Shown piece by piece: positions 26,653-35,573 of a DNA stretch of 64,000 bases; position 1 is the stretch's first letter, and each line of letters starts with the position of its first letter. The DNA is from Alsobacter metallidurans (GTDB lineage Bacteria; Pseudomonadota; Alphaproteobacteria; Rhizobiales; Beijerinckiaceae): positions 186,001 to 250,000 of the forward strand of contig NZ_BMES01000001.1 of assembly GCF_014636935.1 (NCBI RefSeq). The letters run 5' to 3'. Position numbers and translations under genes: made by a program. The notes below the pieces were generated by a model. The model ran no database searches, was not told where the DNA came from, and worked only from the letters and a program-made list of their open reading frames with translations.

Positions 26653-27096
26653 ATGGACGCTCACGACATCAAGACGCTGATCGACGCCATGGCGGCGTCC
26701 GACCTCACGGAATTGCGCGCCGTGCAGGACGGCTGGTCGCTGCAACTGATCCGTCGCCGCGACCCGTCGGCCACGATCACACAGGCTTCGCCCCGCCCGG
26801 CTCCGGTCAAGCAGAACGCTGTCGCCGGCCGCGGTTCCCGCGCCGCCGCAGCCAGCTCAGACCAAGCGTCGATCGCGGCGCCGCTTGGCGGCGTCGTCTA
26901 CCTGTCGTCCGCGCCCGGCGCGCCTGTGCTGGCCCCTGTTGGCGCGGTGGTCGCGCCCGGCGCCACGGTCTGCATCATCGAGGCCATGAAGGTCTTCGTC
27001 GAAGTGCGCGCTGAACGCGCCGGCGTCGTCGAGGCGGTGCTCGTTCGATCCGGCGACGACGTGGACGCCGGCCAGCCCCTCCTGCGGATCGGGTGA
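26653..27096 (+). CDS. accB: Biotin carboxyl carrier protein
   Basis: A biotinyl carrier protein of 147 residues. The N-terminal helix resembles the AccB start ([17 protein letters not shown]), a Pro/Ala-rich linker spans about residues 45-70, and the C-terminal biotinyl domain carries [11 protein letters not shown] with Lys113 as the biotinylation site. It delivers carboxybiotin from biotin carboxylase to a carboxyltransferase. The next gene encodes a biotin carboxylase four bases away. The rest of the operon is pxp-like and has no acetyl-CoA carboxyltransferase, so the carrier probably serves a lactam or amide carboxylase rather than fatty-acid synthesis. The name accB is by similarity. Confidence 0.88.
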   Translation: MDAHDIKTLIDAMAASDLTELRAVQDGWSLQLIRRRDPSATITQASPRPAPVKQNAVAGRGSRAAAASSDQASIAAPLGGVVYLSSAPGAPVLAPVGAVVAPGATVCIIEAMKVFVEVRAERAGVVEAVLVRSGDDVDAGQPLLRIG

Positions 27097-27100
27097 GCGC

Positions 27101-28453
27101 ATGTTCGGCGCCGTTCTTATCGCCAACAGGGGCGAGATCGCGTTGCGCATCCAGCGCGCGTGCCGGACGCTGGGCCTGCGCACCGTCGCGGTCTACTCCG
27201 AGGCCGATCGTGACGCGGCGCATGTGCGCATGGCCGACGTCGCCATCTGCATCGGGCCGGCGCAGGCGGCGCGCAGCTACCTCGACGCTTCTGCGATCCT
27301 GCTCGCCGCCAAGGCGACGGGCGCCGAGGCGATCCACCCTGGCTATGGCTTCCTGTCGGAAAACGCCGACTTCGCCGAAGCCGTCGCAAACGCGGGGCTG
27401 ACGTTTGTCGGCCCCAGCGCGGACTGCATCCGGATCATGGGCGACAAAGTGGCCGCCAAGCGCGCCATGCTGGAGGCGGGCGTGCCATGCGTGCCCGGCC
27501 CTGGCGCGGCGTTGCCGGACGATCCTGACGCCATCCGGGCCGCCGCAGCACAGATTGGCTATCCGGTGATCCTGAAGGCCGCCGGCGGCGGCGGAGGGCG
27601 GGGCATGCGGGTCGTGGAGCGCGAAAGCGCCCTGCTGGACGCCTTGGCGCTGACCCGGGAGGAGGCGCGGCGCGCTTTCGGCAATCCGCAGATCTATGTC
27701 GAGAAGTTTCTCGGTCACCCCCGGCACGTCGAGATCCAAGTCGTGGCCGACGCCCATGGCCAGGCTATCTGGCTCGGCAGCCGCGACTGCTCGCTGCAGC
27801 GGCGTCACCAGAAGGTGCTGGAGGAGGCCCCAGCGCCGGGGCTCTCGGCCACCCTCGTCGCGGAGGTCGGCGAGCGCTGCGCGCAGGCTTGCCGACGCAT
27901 TGGCTACCAGGGCGTCGGCACCTTCGAGTTCCTGGTCGAGGACAACGCCTTCTACTTCATCGAAATGAACACCCGCGTGCAGGTGGAGCACCCCGTCACC
28001 GAGATGACCACGGGGGTCGATATCGTCGCCGAGGGCATCCGCATCGCCCAGGGCGAGCGCCTCAGCCTGTCGCAAGCCGACGTGACCTGCGCCGGACACG
28101 CTTTCGAGTGCCGGATCAATGCGGAGGATCCAGAGACCTTCACGCCGTCGCCCGGCCGCATCACGCGGTTCGACGCGCCCGGCGGCCCGGGGGTGCGGAT
28201 CGACACGCATGTCGGCGCCGGCGTGGTCGTGCCGCCCTACTATGACAGCCTCATCGGCAAGCTGATCGTTCACGGGGCTAGCCGCCGCGAGGCGCTGGCT
28301 CGGCTTCGGGTGGCCCTGTCCGAAATGCGAGTGGACGGCATAAAGACCAATCTGCCGCTGCATCGGCGCATTCTGGCCGATCCCGGCTTCACGGCCGGCG
28401 GGGTCGACATCCACCATCTCGAAGCCATGCTGCGCGGCGAGACGGCCGCATGA
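27101..28453 (+). CDS. accC: Biotin carboxylase
   Basis: An ATP-grasp biotin carboxylase of 450 residues, full length for AccC. The N-terminal domain starts [17 protein letters not shown]. The glycine-rich ATP loop is [14 protein letters not shown], the [11 protein letters not shown] loop supplies catalytic residues, and [14 protein letters not shown] holds the active-site Glu and Arg. The enzyme carboxylates BCCP-bound biotin with bicarbonate and ATP. It overlaps pxpB by four bases, so biotin carboxylase is produced in step with the KipI/KipA-type proteins, which are homologous to the carboxyltransferase part of urea carboxylase. This points to a dedicated amide or lactam carboxylase. Confidence 0.92.
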   Translation: MFGAVLIANRGEIALRIQRACRTLGLRTVAVYSEADRDAAHVRMADVAICIGPAQAARSYLDASAILLAAKATGAEAIHPGYGFLSENADFAEAVANAGLTFVGPSADCIRIMGDKVAAKRAMLEAGVPCVPGPGAALPDDPDAIRAAAAQIGYPVILKAAGGGGGRGMRVVERESALLDALALTREEARRAFGNPQIYVEKFLGHPRHVEIQVVADAHGQAIWLGSRDCSLQRRHQKVLEEAPAPGLSATLVAEVGERCAQACRRIGYQGVGTFEFLVEDNAFYFIEMNTRVQVEHPVTEMTTGVDIVAEGIRIAQGERLSLSQADVTCAGHAFECRINAEDPETFTPSPGRITRFDAPGGPGVRIDTHVGAGVVVPPYYDSLIGKLIVHGASRREALARLRVALSEMRVDGIKTNLPLHRRILADPGFTAGGVDIHHLEAMLRGETAA

Positions 28454-29106
28454 GCGCGCAGCCCGTCATCAGCCATCTCGGCGTCACCGCGCTGCTGTTC
28501 GAAGCACCCGGCGACACCACGCTGGAGACCCAGCGTCGCATCTGGTCGCTGGCCCACGAAGCGGAGACCTGGCCGGAGGTGCGCGAGGCGGTGCCTGGCA
28601 TGAACAACCTGATGGTCACGTTCGTGCGTCCGCCGCAAAGTCCGGAGCCGCTGGCCGAGCGCCTGCGCAAGGCGTGGGCGTCCGTGTCGCCGCTGCCGCT
28701 GGCCGGCCGCGTGCTTGAACTGCCCGTCATGTACGGCGGGGAGGGCGGGCCCCATATGGCGGATGTGGTCGCCCATACGGGTCTGCGGGTGGACGACATC
28801 GTGGCGATCCACAGCGCCCCCGTGTATCCCGTCTACGCAGTCGGGAGCCACCCCGGCTACTGCTACCTGGGCGGCATGGACCCCCGAATCGCCACCCCCC
28901 GGCGCAAGACGCCGGTGTTGAAGATCCCGGGTGGAGCGGTTTCCATCGGCGGCGCCCAGACGGGCGTTTCGGCGTCGGACGGTCCCAGCGGCTGGAACAC
29001 CATCGGCTCGACGGCGATGCGCTTCTTCGACATCGCGCGCGATCCGCCCGTGCTGCTGCAGCCCGGGGACAGCATCGTGTTCAAGCCGGCCGGGGTGATC
29101 CGATGA
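28450..29106 (+). CDS. pxpB: 5-oxoprolinase subunit B-like protein (PxpB/KipI family)
   Basis: A 218-residue KipI/PxpB-family protein, homologous to the first part of the urea-carboxylase carboxyltransferase domain. Family stretches visible are [41 protein letters not shown] with the following TPRRKTP, and the cyclophilin-like [20 protein letters not shown]. In the PxpABC enzyme the B and C subunits activate 5-oxoproline with ATP before ring opening by PxpA. It overlaps accC before and pxpC after it. Because a biotin carboxylase and BCCP are co-encoded, this copy may serve as carboxyltransferase instead. Confidence 0.9.
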   Translation: MSAQPVISHLGVTALLFEAPGDTTLETQRRIWSLAHEAETWPEVREAVPGMNNLMVTFVRPPQSPEPLAERLRKAWASVSPLPLAGRVLELPVMYGGEGGPHMADVVAHTGLRVDDIVAIHSAPVYPVYAVGSHPGYCYLGGMDPRIATPRRKTPVLKIPGGAVSIGGAQTGVSASDGPSGWNTIGSTAMRFFDIARDPPVLLQPGDSIVFKPAGVIR

Positions 29107-30092
29107 TCGAGATCCTCTCGGGCGCGCCGCTCGCGACGGTGCAGGACCTGGGGCGCCTCGGCGCCTTGCGGTGGGGAGTCGGCTACTCGGGCGCGATGGA
29201 TCCGCTGGCGCTGATCTGCGGCAATCTCCTCGTCGGCAACGACCGGGACGCCGCCGCCGTCGAGGCGCAGCTGTTTCCGTTCGAGGCGCGTTTCAACGCC
29301 GACGGCGCCATCGCGGTGACGGGCGCCGATTGCGCCGCGACGCTGGACGGCGCGCCGCTCTTGCCTTGGGCCAGCACCCCCGTGCGGGCAGGGCAGCGAC
29401 TGAGGCTCGATCATCCAAAGCCGGGCGCCTGGAGCGGCGCGCGCGCTTATGTGTGCGTCGCCGGCGGCATTGACACGGCCCTGGCGCTCGGCTCGCGCAG
29501 CACGCAGCTCCGTGGAGCAATCGGCGGCCACGAGGGCCGGGCGTTGAGGCCGGGCGACGTGCTGCCGGTCGGCGCGGCTCCGGCCGGCGCATCCTCGGAG
29601 CCTTGCGGCGTCATGCCGCCCGCCCTGGCGATGCCGCTTGAGGTCGATGGCCTGCCGGCCATCCGGGTGCTGCCCGCCGCGGAGTATGCCTGCTTCTCGC
29701 CCGCCTCACAGGAGGCGTTCTGGTCCGGCGCCTACAAGGTGACGCCGCAAAGCGACCGGTATGGCTTCCGCCTGTTCGGGCCGGAGTTGCTGCCGTCCGT
29801 ACCGCTCGAGCTTCGGTCGCACGGCATCGTGCCCGGGGTGATCCAGGTCCCGCATGGGGGCCAGCCCATCGTGCAGATGCGCGACGCGCAGCCCTCCGGC
29901 GGCTATCCCAAGATCGCGACCGTGATCGAGGCCGACCTCTGGCGGCTGGGTCAGATCCCGATCGGCCGCTCCGTGCGCTTCCTCCGGGCGACGTGGGCGG
30001 AGGCCATCGAAGCCGCTCGCGTCAATGAGCGCTGGATCGATGAAGTCGCCCGCCTCGTCGACCTGTTCAGGACGCGGAGCGCCCGCTCATGA
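29103..30092 (+). CDS. pxpC: 5-oxoprolinase subunit C-like protein (PxpC/KipA family)
   Basis: A 329-residue biotin-dependent-carboxyltransferase-family protein, homologous to the second part of the urea-carboxylase carboxyltransferase domain. Diagnostic parts are TVQDLGRLGALRWGVGYSGAMD, ICGNLLVGNDRDAAAVE, YVCVAGGIDTALALGSRST and, near the end, VPHGGQPIVQMRDAQPSGGY. It pairs with PxpB to form the substrate-binding half of the enzyme. It overlaps both neighbours by four bases, consistent with fixed stoichiometry. The substrate is inferred to be a lactam or cyclic amide. Confidence 0.9.
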   Translation: MIEILSGAPLATVQDLGRLGALRWGVGYSGAMDPLALICGNLLVGNDRDAAAVEAQLFPFEARFNADGAIAVTGADCAATLDGAPLLPWASTPVRAGQRLRLDHPKPGAWSGARAYVCVAGGIDTALALGSRSTQLRGAIGGHEGRALRPGDVLPVGAAPAGASSEPCGVMPPALAMPLEVDGLPAIRVLPAAEYACFSPASQEAFWSGAYKVTPQSDRYGFRLFGPELLPSVPLELRSHGIVPGVIQVPHGGQPIVQMRDAQPSGGYPKIATVIEADLWRLGQIPIGRSVRFLRATWAEAIEAARVNERWIDEVARLVDLFRTRSARS

Positions 30093-30508
30093 GCTCGATC
30101 TTTGACCGCGTCCCGGATCTCGCCGCCTGGGTGGCGGCGGCGGACATCGACGTCCTCGTTCTCAAGGGGCCTGATGGCTCGTTGAGATTGGAGCGCGCGC
30201 CAAACGGCAGCGTGGTGGTGGCGGACAGGCCGGCGCATGATGGCCCGCAAGCTGCGTCAGGCGGCGCCGCCACCAAGGTCCGCGCCACGCTCGCGGGCTC
30301 GTTTCTGACGCGCCATCCCGTGCGGGCTGATCGGCTTGTCGAGATGGGCGACAGGGTGGCCGCCGGGCAGGCGATCGGCCTCGTGCAGGTGGGCGATCTG
30401 CTCGCGCCCGTCTGCGCGCCGCATGACGGCGTGGTGGAAGCGGTGATCGCCGAGGGGGGCGCTCTCGTCGGCTATGGCGATCCGTTGTTCTGGCTGGCCC
30501 GATCTTGA
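30089..30508 (+). CDS. BCCP-like biotinyl-domain protein lacking the biotinylation lysine
   Basis: A 139-residue protein with the plan of a BCCP: a short N-terminal helical part, a linker and a C-terminal biotinyl/lipoyl fold (about residues 64-136). Aligning its GVVEAVI with the same stretch of the accB-like protein places the EAMK biotinylation site opposite Gln100-Val-Gly-Asp103, so the acceptor lysine is replaced by aspartate. Glycine turns such as MGDRVAAGQ and GALVGYGDPLFWL remain. The gene is intact and coupled (ATGA) to pxpC, so it seems to be a maintained non-biotinylated subunit, perhaps structural or a docking decoy. It is not a decayed gene by any frameshift or stop. Confidence 0.75.
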   Translation: MSSIFDRVPDLAAWVAAADIDVLVLKGPDGSLRLERAPNGSVVVADRPAHDGPQAASGGAATKVRATLAGSFLTRHPVRADRLVEMGDRVAAGQAIGLVQVGDLLAPVCAPHDGVVEAVIAEGGALVGYGDPLFWLARS

Positions 30509-30518
30509 GGAGGCCCTG

Positions 30519-31301
30519 ATGCAGATCGATCTCAACGCGGATCTGGCCGAGGGTTACGGGCCTTGGCGCATGGGAGACGACGAGGCGCTGCTCGATATGG
30601 TCTCGTCGGCCAACATCGCCTGTGGTTTCCACGCCGGCGATCCGTTGATCATGGAGCAGGCCGTCCGGGCGGCGGCGGCGCGGGGCGTCGATATCGGCGC
30701 CCATGTGGGTTTTCCGGACCGGCAGGGCTTTGGCCGCCGCGCAATGCAGATCGAGCCCACTGAGCTGGCCGCCATGGTGGTTTATCAGCTAGGCGCCCTG
30801 TCCGGGATCACCCGCGCCAACGGCGCGCGCATGACGCACATGAGCTTCCACGGCGCGCTGGGCAACATGGCGGCGGCCGACGAGGCGCTGGCTCGTCCTC
30901 TCGTGGAGGCCGTGGCGCGGTTCGACCCGGCGCTGATCGTGGTGTCATCCACCAGCCGGGCCATCGAGAGCGCCGCCGGCGCCTGTGGCCTGCGTGTCGC
31001 CACGACCTTCCTGGCCGACCGCGCCTACGACGCGCAGGGGCTTCTCGTGCCGCGGCGGCTTCCGGGCTCCGTGATCCATGACAGGGACGCCGTATTGACC
31101 CGTGTCCGCCGGTTGCTGCGCGAGGGCGTCGTCGAAACCTATGACGGCACTGTGATCGCCGCGCCCGCCCACAGCATCCTGCTGCACGGCGACACGGAAG
31201 GCGCCGTGGCGCTGGCGCGCGACATCCGGCGCGAGATCGAATCCGGGGGTGGGGTAATCCGCCCTGTCAGCAGCCTCATGGGCGAGGCCCAACGGGCATA
31301 A
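30519..31301 (+). CDS. pxpA: 5-oxoprolinase subunit A-like hydrolase (PxpA, LamB/YcsF family)
   Basis: A LamB/YcsF family protein of 260 residues. Signature stretches are MQIDLNADLAEGYGPWRMGD, SSANIACGFHAGDP, IGAHVGFPDRQGFGRR and the late HSILLHGDTEGAV, with polar residues (Asp, His) expected at the active site. In characterised PxpABC it completes hydrolysis of 5-oxoproline to glutamate. The ATG at 30519 has GAGGAGG upstream. It is the last gene of the operon; its stop codon lies inside the next NAC-type box. Substrate inferred only. Confidence 0.92.
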   Translation: MQIDLNADLAEGYGPWRMGDDEALLDMVSSANIACGFHAGDPLIMEQAVRAAAARGVDIGAHVGFPDRQGFGRRAMQIEPTELAAMVVYQLGALSGITRANGARMTHMSFHGALGNMAAADEALARPLVEAVARFDPALIVVSSTSRAIESAAGACGLRVATTFLADRAYDAQGLLVPRRLPGSVIHDRDAVLTRVRRLLREGVVETYDGTVIAAPAHSILLHGDTEGAVALARDIRREIESGGGVIRPVSSLMGEAQRA

Positions 31302-31312
31302 GCGCCGCTTAT
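31298..31312 (+). promoter_or_regulatory. NAC-type box and promoter of the SDR/ABC-transporter operon
   Basis: ATAAGCGCCGCTTAT is a perfect 7-1-7 palindrome of the ATA-N9-TAT type and includes the pxpA stop codon. After 17 nt comes GTCTTGGCG (31330-31338), giving -35 CTTGGC at 31332-31337, and then CTAACG (31357-31362) as -10 with a 19-nt spacer. The predicted start near 31369 places the box centre at about -64. It is the most symmetrical of the three related sites. Confidence 0.83.
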
Positions 31313-31387
31313 CCCTCCACAGACAAACGGTCTTGGCGTCGCCCCGCGCCTTTCCACTAACGTCTAGGCATCAAACGCAGGACAGCC

Positions 31388-32137
31388 ATGCCCTTCTCCG
31401 ATTACAAGACGGCGCTCGTCACAGGAGCCTCTTCCGGGATCGGCGCCGCCGTGGTCGAGCGCTTCCGTCGGGAAGGCGTTGAGGTCCACGCCCTGGCCCG
31501 CAGCGGCGAGGCCCTGCACAAGCTCGCGAACGCCTGCGGCTGCATCCCGCATGTCATGGACGTCACCGATCGCGACGGCCTTACGGCTCTCACCGACAAG
31601 GTGCAGTTCGACATCCTGGTGAACAACGCCGGCGTCGATCGCCCCAAGAAGTTCCTGGACGCGGACCCCGAAGACATCGACCTGCTCGTCGACGTCAACC
31701 TGCGCGCCGTGCTCCACCTCACAAGGTTGGTGGTGCCCGGCATGGTGGCGCGGGACCGCGGCCACGTGGTCAACATCTCGTCGATCGCAGGCGCATACAA
31801 TTTCGGCGGCAACTCGACCTATCACGCCACCAAGGCGGCCGTGAGCATGCTCTCGCGGCAGCTCCGCATCGACGCCTTCGGCAGCCGTGTCCGCGTCACC
31901 GAGATCTGCCCGGGCCGCGTCGCCACCGACATCTTCGCCCATGTGCATGGCGACAGCCCCGAGATCCGCGAGCGCTTCATCGAAGGCTATGAGCTCCCGG
32001 AGGCGCGCGACATCGCCGACGCCATCGGGTTCGCCATCGCGGCCCCGGTCGCCGTGAACATCGGCCATATGGAGATCACCCCGACCCTGCAGGTCCCGGG
32101 CGGCCTCTCCACCGCCAAGCCGGCTAAGGCGGGCTGA
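31388..32137 (+). CDS. Short-chain dehydrogenase/reductase
   Basis: A classical SDR of 249 residues. The nucleotide motif TGASSGIG is at 12-19, NNAG follows near residue 79, and the catalytic tetrad comprises Ser in NISSIAGAYN and Tyr/Lys in STYHATKAAV. It reduces or oxidises a hydroxyl/carbonyl with NAD(P)(H). It is the first gene of an operon that continues, seven bases later, with an amino-acid-type ABC importer, under a NAC-type box. It may modify the imported compound. The substrate is not predictable. Confidence 0.9.
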   Translation: MPFSDYKTALVTGASSGIGAAVVERFRREGVEVHALARSGEALHKLANACGCIPHVMDVTDRDGLTALTDKVQFDILVNNAGVDRPKKFLDADPEDIDLLVDVNLRAVLHLTRLVVPGMVARDRGHVVNISSIAGAYNFGGNSTYHATKAAVSMLSRQLRIDAFGSRVRVTEICPGRVATDIFAHVHGDSPEIRERFIEGYELPEARDIADAIGFAIAAPVAVNIGHMEITPTLQVPGGLSTAKPAKAG

Positions 32138-32143
32138 CGCGCC

Positions 32144-32845
32144 ATGAAGGGGTTCGATCCGCTCGCGATCCTGCAGAACCCCGAATTCGGCCGCATGCTG
32201 CTCCACGGGCTGGAGATGACCTTCGTCATCGCCATCGGCTCGTGGTGCCTGGCCATGTCGCTCGCGCTCGTCCTGCTGGCCATCCGCCTCGCGCCGTCGC
32301 GCATCCTGGAAGGCGTCGCGATCGCGTACGTCTCCTATCACCGCAACGTGCCCACGCTGGTGCAACTGATCCTCTGGTATTTCGGGGTGTCGAGCCTGCT
32401 GCCGGACCAGGCGCAGTACTGGCTCAACGACCACAACGCCGAGTCGATCTTCGCCATCTTGGGCCTCGGCCTCTGCCAGGCGGCGTATTTCAGCGAGGAT
32501 CTGCGATCCGGGTTGCGGGCCGTTTCGCCCGGGCAGGAAGAAGCCGCCCGCGCGTTGGGCCACGGCCGCATCGGAGCGCTGCGCTACGTGCTGATGCCGC
32601 AGGCGATCCGAAACGCGCTGCCGGCTCTCGTCAACCACAGCGTCTCGTTGTTCAAGAACAGCTCGCTCGCCATGGCGATCGGCGTCGCCGAGCTCACCCA
32701 TGCGGTGAAGGAAGTCGAGAACGTCAGCTTCCGCACCTTCGAGGTCTACCTGATCGCCACGGTGGTCTACCTGGTCTGCTCGCTCATGATCATGGCTGCG
32801 GGCGAACTCCTGATGCGGCGCGCCGCGATCGCGGGAGGGCGCTGA
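32144..32845 (+). CDS. Polar amino-acid ABC permease (GltJ/AapQ type) 1
   Basis: The first permease of a heterodimeric polar-amino-acid importer, 233 residues with about five helices. The HxxM-type opening FGRMLLHGLEMTFVIAIGSW and the EAA loop EEAARALGHGRIGALRYVLM followed by PQAIRNALPAL are family features. Read with the genes after it, the permease pair is of the glutamate/aspartate (GltJK-like) group. It lies six bases after the SDR gene and three bases before the second permease. Confidence 0.91.
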   Translation: MKGFDPLAILQNPEFGRMLLHGLEMTFVIAIGSWCLAMSLALVLLAIRLAPSRILEGVAIAYVSYHRNVPTLVQLILWYFGVSSLLPDQAQYWLNDHNAESIFAILGLGLCQAAYFSEDLRSGLRAVSPGQEEAARALGHGRIGALRYVLMPQAIRNALPALVNHSVSLFKNSSLAMAIGVAELTHAVKEVENVSFRTFEVYLIATVVYLVCSLMIMAAGELLMRRAAIAGGR

Positions 32846-32848
32846 GCG

Positions 32849-33598
32849 ATGATCGCCGACATCATCACCATCGTGCGCGACAACTGGCTGCTCCTGCTGG
32901 TGGGCCAGTACCCCAACGGGCCTCTCGGCGGGATCGCGGCGACTCTGATCCTGTCCGTGCTCAGCATCGCGCTGGCGTTTCCGGTGAGCGTGCTGCTGGC
33001 TCTCGCCCGCCTGTCGAAGGCGCCGCTGCTGTACTGGCCGGCCACCGCGGTCGTGTTCATCGCGCGCGGCGTTCCGCTCCTGATGCTGATCCTGTGGACC
33101 TACTTCATGGTCCCGATCATCACTGGCTACAACGTGCCGGGCTTCGCCACCATGCTGGTGACGCTGGTGATCTACGAAGGGGCTTTCCTCAGCGAGATCG
33201 TGCGCGGCGGCATCCTGGCGCTCGGTCGCGGCCAGATGGAAGCCGCCAAGGCCCTGGGCCACGGCGGCGCTAGCGCGATGCTGTACATTATCCTGCCGCA
33301 GGCGCTCTTCAACGTCCTGCCCAGCATCCTCAGCCAGTTTGTCTCCGCCATCAAGGAGACGACCCTGGGGTATGTCATCAACGTGCCCGAGCTGACCTTC
33401 GCGGCCAACCAGATCAACAACCAGCTCCTGACTAAGCCTTTCCAGGTCTTCTTCATCCTAGCGCTGATCTACTACGTGGTCTGCTGGTCGCTGACCCGCG
33501 CCGCGACCCTGCTGGAGCGCCGCATCGTCACGAAGCGGTCCGGCCTTTCTGGCGCGCCGCTCGCCCTCACCGCAACCGCAGCCACGGTGGAGCCATGA
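32849..33598 (+). CDS. Polar amino-acid ABC permease (GltK type) 2
   Basis: The second permease, 249 residues. It has the periplasmic N-terminal segment [20 protein letters not shown], then five helices with the EAA loop [20 protein letters not shown] and [11 protein letters not shown]. It overlaps the ATPase gene by four bases (ATGA). With the first permease it builds the membrane channel. Amino-acid-like ligands are expected; a 5-oxoproline-type ligand is a reasonable guess from the neighbouring pxp operon. Confidence 0.91.
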   Translation: MIADIITIVRDNWLLLLVGQYPNGPLGGIAATLILSVLSIALAFPVSVLLALARLSKAPLLYWPATAVVFIARGVPLLMLILWTYFMVPIITGYNVPGFATMLVTLVIYEGAFLSEIVRGGILALGRGQMEAAKALGHGGASAMLYIILPQALFNVLPSILSQFVSAIKETTLGYVINVPELTFAANQINNQLLTKPFQVFFILALIYYVVCWSLTRAATLLERRIVTKRSGLSGAPLALTATAATVEP

Positions 33599-34362
33599 CC
33601 CAAAGTCAGCCCGCGCAGGCCGGCGCTCCGATGATCACCTTTTCGAACGTGCAAAAGCGCTACGGAGCCGTTCCGGCGCTCATCGACATCAACGCTGAGG
33701 TCGCCCGCGGCGAAGTGGTGGTGGTCTGCGGCCCCTCCGGCTCGGGCAAGTCGACCCTGATCCGCACCGTCAACAGGCTGGAGGAGATCCAGGCCGGGTC
33801 GATCCAGTTCGATGGCCAGGAGGTGCATGGATCCCTGCGGGGCAAACAGCTCAACCGGCTGCGCAGCCGCATCGGTTTCGTGTTCCAGAGCTTCAACCTG
33901 TTTCCGCACCTGTCGGCCCTCGACAACGTCATGCTGTCGCCGATCAAGATCAACGGCGCGTCGCGCGAGGCCGCGCGCGCGACCGCGATGCGGCTGCTCG
34001 ACCGGGTCGGCCTGTCCAACAAGATCCAGTCTTTCCCGGCGCAGCTTTCCGGCGGCCAGCAGCAGCGCGTCGCCATCGCGCGGGCGCTGGCCATGGAGCC
34101 GCCCGCCATGCTGTTCGACGAGCCGACGAGCGCGCTCGATCCCGAGATGGTCGGCGAGGTGCTGGCCGTCATGCGCAGTCTGGCGTCGGAGGGCATGACG
34201 ATGATGTGCGTCACCCACGAGATGGGTTTCGCTCGCGATGTCGCCGACCGCGTCTGGTTCATGGATGCGGGCCGGATCCTCGAGGCGGCGACGCCAGACG
34301 AGTTCTTCCGCAATCCCCAGCATGAGCGCGCGAAGCGCTTCCTGGCGGACCTGCGCCACTAG
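33595..34362 (+). CDS. Polar amino-acid ABC transporter ATPase (GlnQ/GltL type)
   Basis: The ATPase of the importer, 255 residues. Walker A is GPSGSGKS near residue 47, the Q-loop region is [17 protein letters not shown], the signature is LSGGQQQR, and Walker B ends [19 protein letters not shown]. The H-loop is in [12 protein letters not shown]. All are standard for the GlnQ group. The start overlaps the permease stop; an internal Met12 could also serve. It energises the 32144-33598 permease pair. Confidence 0.94.
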   Translation: MTQSQPAQAGAPMITFSNVQKRYGAVPALIDINAEVARGEVVVVCGPSGSGKSTLIRTVNRLEEIQAGSIQFDGQEVHGSLRGKQLNRLRSRIGFVFQSFNLFPHLSALDNVMLSPIKINGASREAARATAMRLLDRVGLSNKIQSFPAQLSGGQQQRVAIARALAMEPPAMLFDEPTSALDPEMVGEVLAVMRSLASEGMTMMCVTHEMGFARDVADRVWFMDAGRILEAATPDEFFRNPQHERAKRFLADLRH

Positions 34363-34388
34363 ACGATTTTCAAACCGGAGGGGAAGCA

Positions 34389-35231
34389 ATGTCGAACAAG
34401 ACACTCATACTGGCTCTGACCGCCACAGCCGCCGTCCTGACGCTCGCCGCGCCCGCCAGCGCGGACCAGCTCGCCGACATCATGGCCCGAAAGGAGCTGC
34501 GTTGCGGCACCTTCGCGGATGTGCCGCCCTTCGCCGCGCCCGACCCCAAGACGCGCGAAATGGTCGGCCACGACGTCGACCTCTGCGTCGCCATCGCCAA
34601 GGACTGGGGCGTCGAGGCCAAGATCACGCCGCTTTCCGTCGAAGCCCGCGTTCCCGAGGTGAAGCTGGGCCGCGTCGACCTGACGATCGCCAACCTGGCC
34701 TACACGCTCAGCCGCGCCGAGCAGATTCAGTTCAGCGATCCCTATTACCTCGCAAAGGAGATGCTCGCCGTGAAGGCCAGCGATCCCGGCACATCCAAGG
34801 CCGACTTCAAGGGCAAGCGCCTCGCGTCGACCAAGGGCTCCACGTCCGAGATGTCGATCAAGATGAACGGTTCGGACCCGCTGACCTTCCAGGACACGGG
34901 CTCCGCCTTCATGGCCGTGCAGCAGAACAAGGCGCTCGGCATGGTGGCTAACACCATGACGATCACCAAGTTGGTGAACGAGTCCAAGACCAAGGGCGTC
35001 GAGCTCAAGATGATCCAGGAGCCCATGGTGTTCCAGCCGATCGGCGTCGGCATGAAGAAGGACGAGCCCGCGCTGCTGGCCAAGGTGAACGCCACGCTCA
35101 AGAAGCTCGACGATGCAGGCTTCCTCAACGCCGACTGGAACAAGTGGCTTGGCCCGGACACCGAATTCAAGATGACCCGCACCGACAAGGTCGTGCCGCT
35201 GAGCGAACTGAAGTTCGAGCCCATCCCCTGA
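34389..35231 (+). CDS. Polar amino-acid binding protein (GltI type)
   Basis: A periplasmic solute-binding protein of family 3, 280 residues. A signal peptide (about residues 1-25, ending ASA) is followed by the ligand-binding domain beginning with RKELRCGTFADVPPFAAPDP. GHDVDLCVAIAKDWGV is the family's conserved block. The ATG follows CCGGAGGGGAAGC. It is the last gene of the SDR-permease-permease-ATPase-receptor operon, and a strong hairpin 20 bases after its stop marks the end. Confidence 0.91.
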   Translation: MSNKTLILALTATAAVLTLAAPASADQLADIMARKELRCGTFADVPPFAAPDPKTREMVGHDVDLCVAIAKDWGVEAKITPLSVEARVPEVKLGRVDLTIANLAYTLSRAEQIQFSDPYYLAKEMLAVKASDPGTSKADFKGKRLASTKGSTSEMSIKMNGSDPLTFQDTGSAFMAVQQNKALGMVANTMTITKLVNESKTKGVELKMIQEPMVFQPIGVGMKKDEPALLAKVNATLKKLDDAGFLNADWNKWLGPDTEFKMTRTDKVVPLSELKFEPIP

Positions 35232-35250
35232 CGTCAGGCGTCACCGCATG

Positions 35251-35285
35251 AGCGACGAGCGGCCGGAAGGATCCCGCTCGTCGCT
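35251..35285 (+). terminator. Hairpin terminator after the amino-acid ABC operon
   Basis: A perfect 12-bp stem (AGCGACGAGCGG/CCGCTCGTCGCT) with an 11-nt loop begins 20 bases beyond the binding-protein stop. There is no T-tract. It is the likely end of the NAC-controlled transcript. From here to 35573 I see no gene, only short chance frames. Confidence 0.65.
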
Positions 35286-35573
35286 GTCCGACGGCGACGC
35301 CGGCGTTCATCCCGGCCTGCCGAAGGACGCCGACAGTTGTTTCAGCAGGGAACGCGACACGTCACGAAATTGATCTAGGCGCCTTGTGACGAGGCGAGAC
35401 GTCGTGCTCGCCCTCTGTGAGGGCCGTCGCGGTCGACAGCCACCTCGGACAATGGGACAACGTCTGGCCCGCATCTCAGACGTGGTCGGTTGTGCAACCG
35501 AAGATCCGCGTCGATAGTGCTTCCCGCACGGACTACGGGACACAGTGCCTTCTGCCACAGATCGGGTTTATCC

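Noticed and set aside
26653-28453. Assignment of the BCCP and biotin carboxylase to the housekeeping acetyl-CoA carboxylase
   Set aside because: They overlap and share a promoter with pxp-like genes and no accA/accD is present; a dedicated carboxylase is more likely, although shared use is not excluded.
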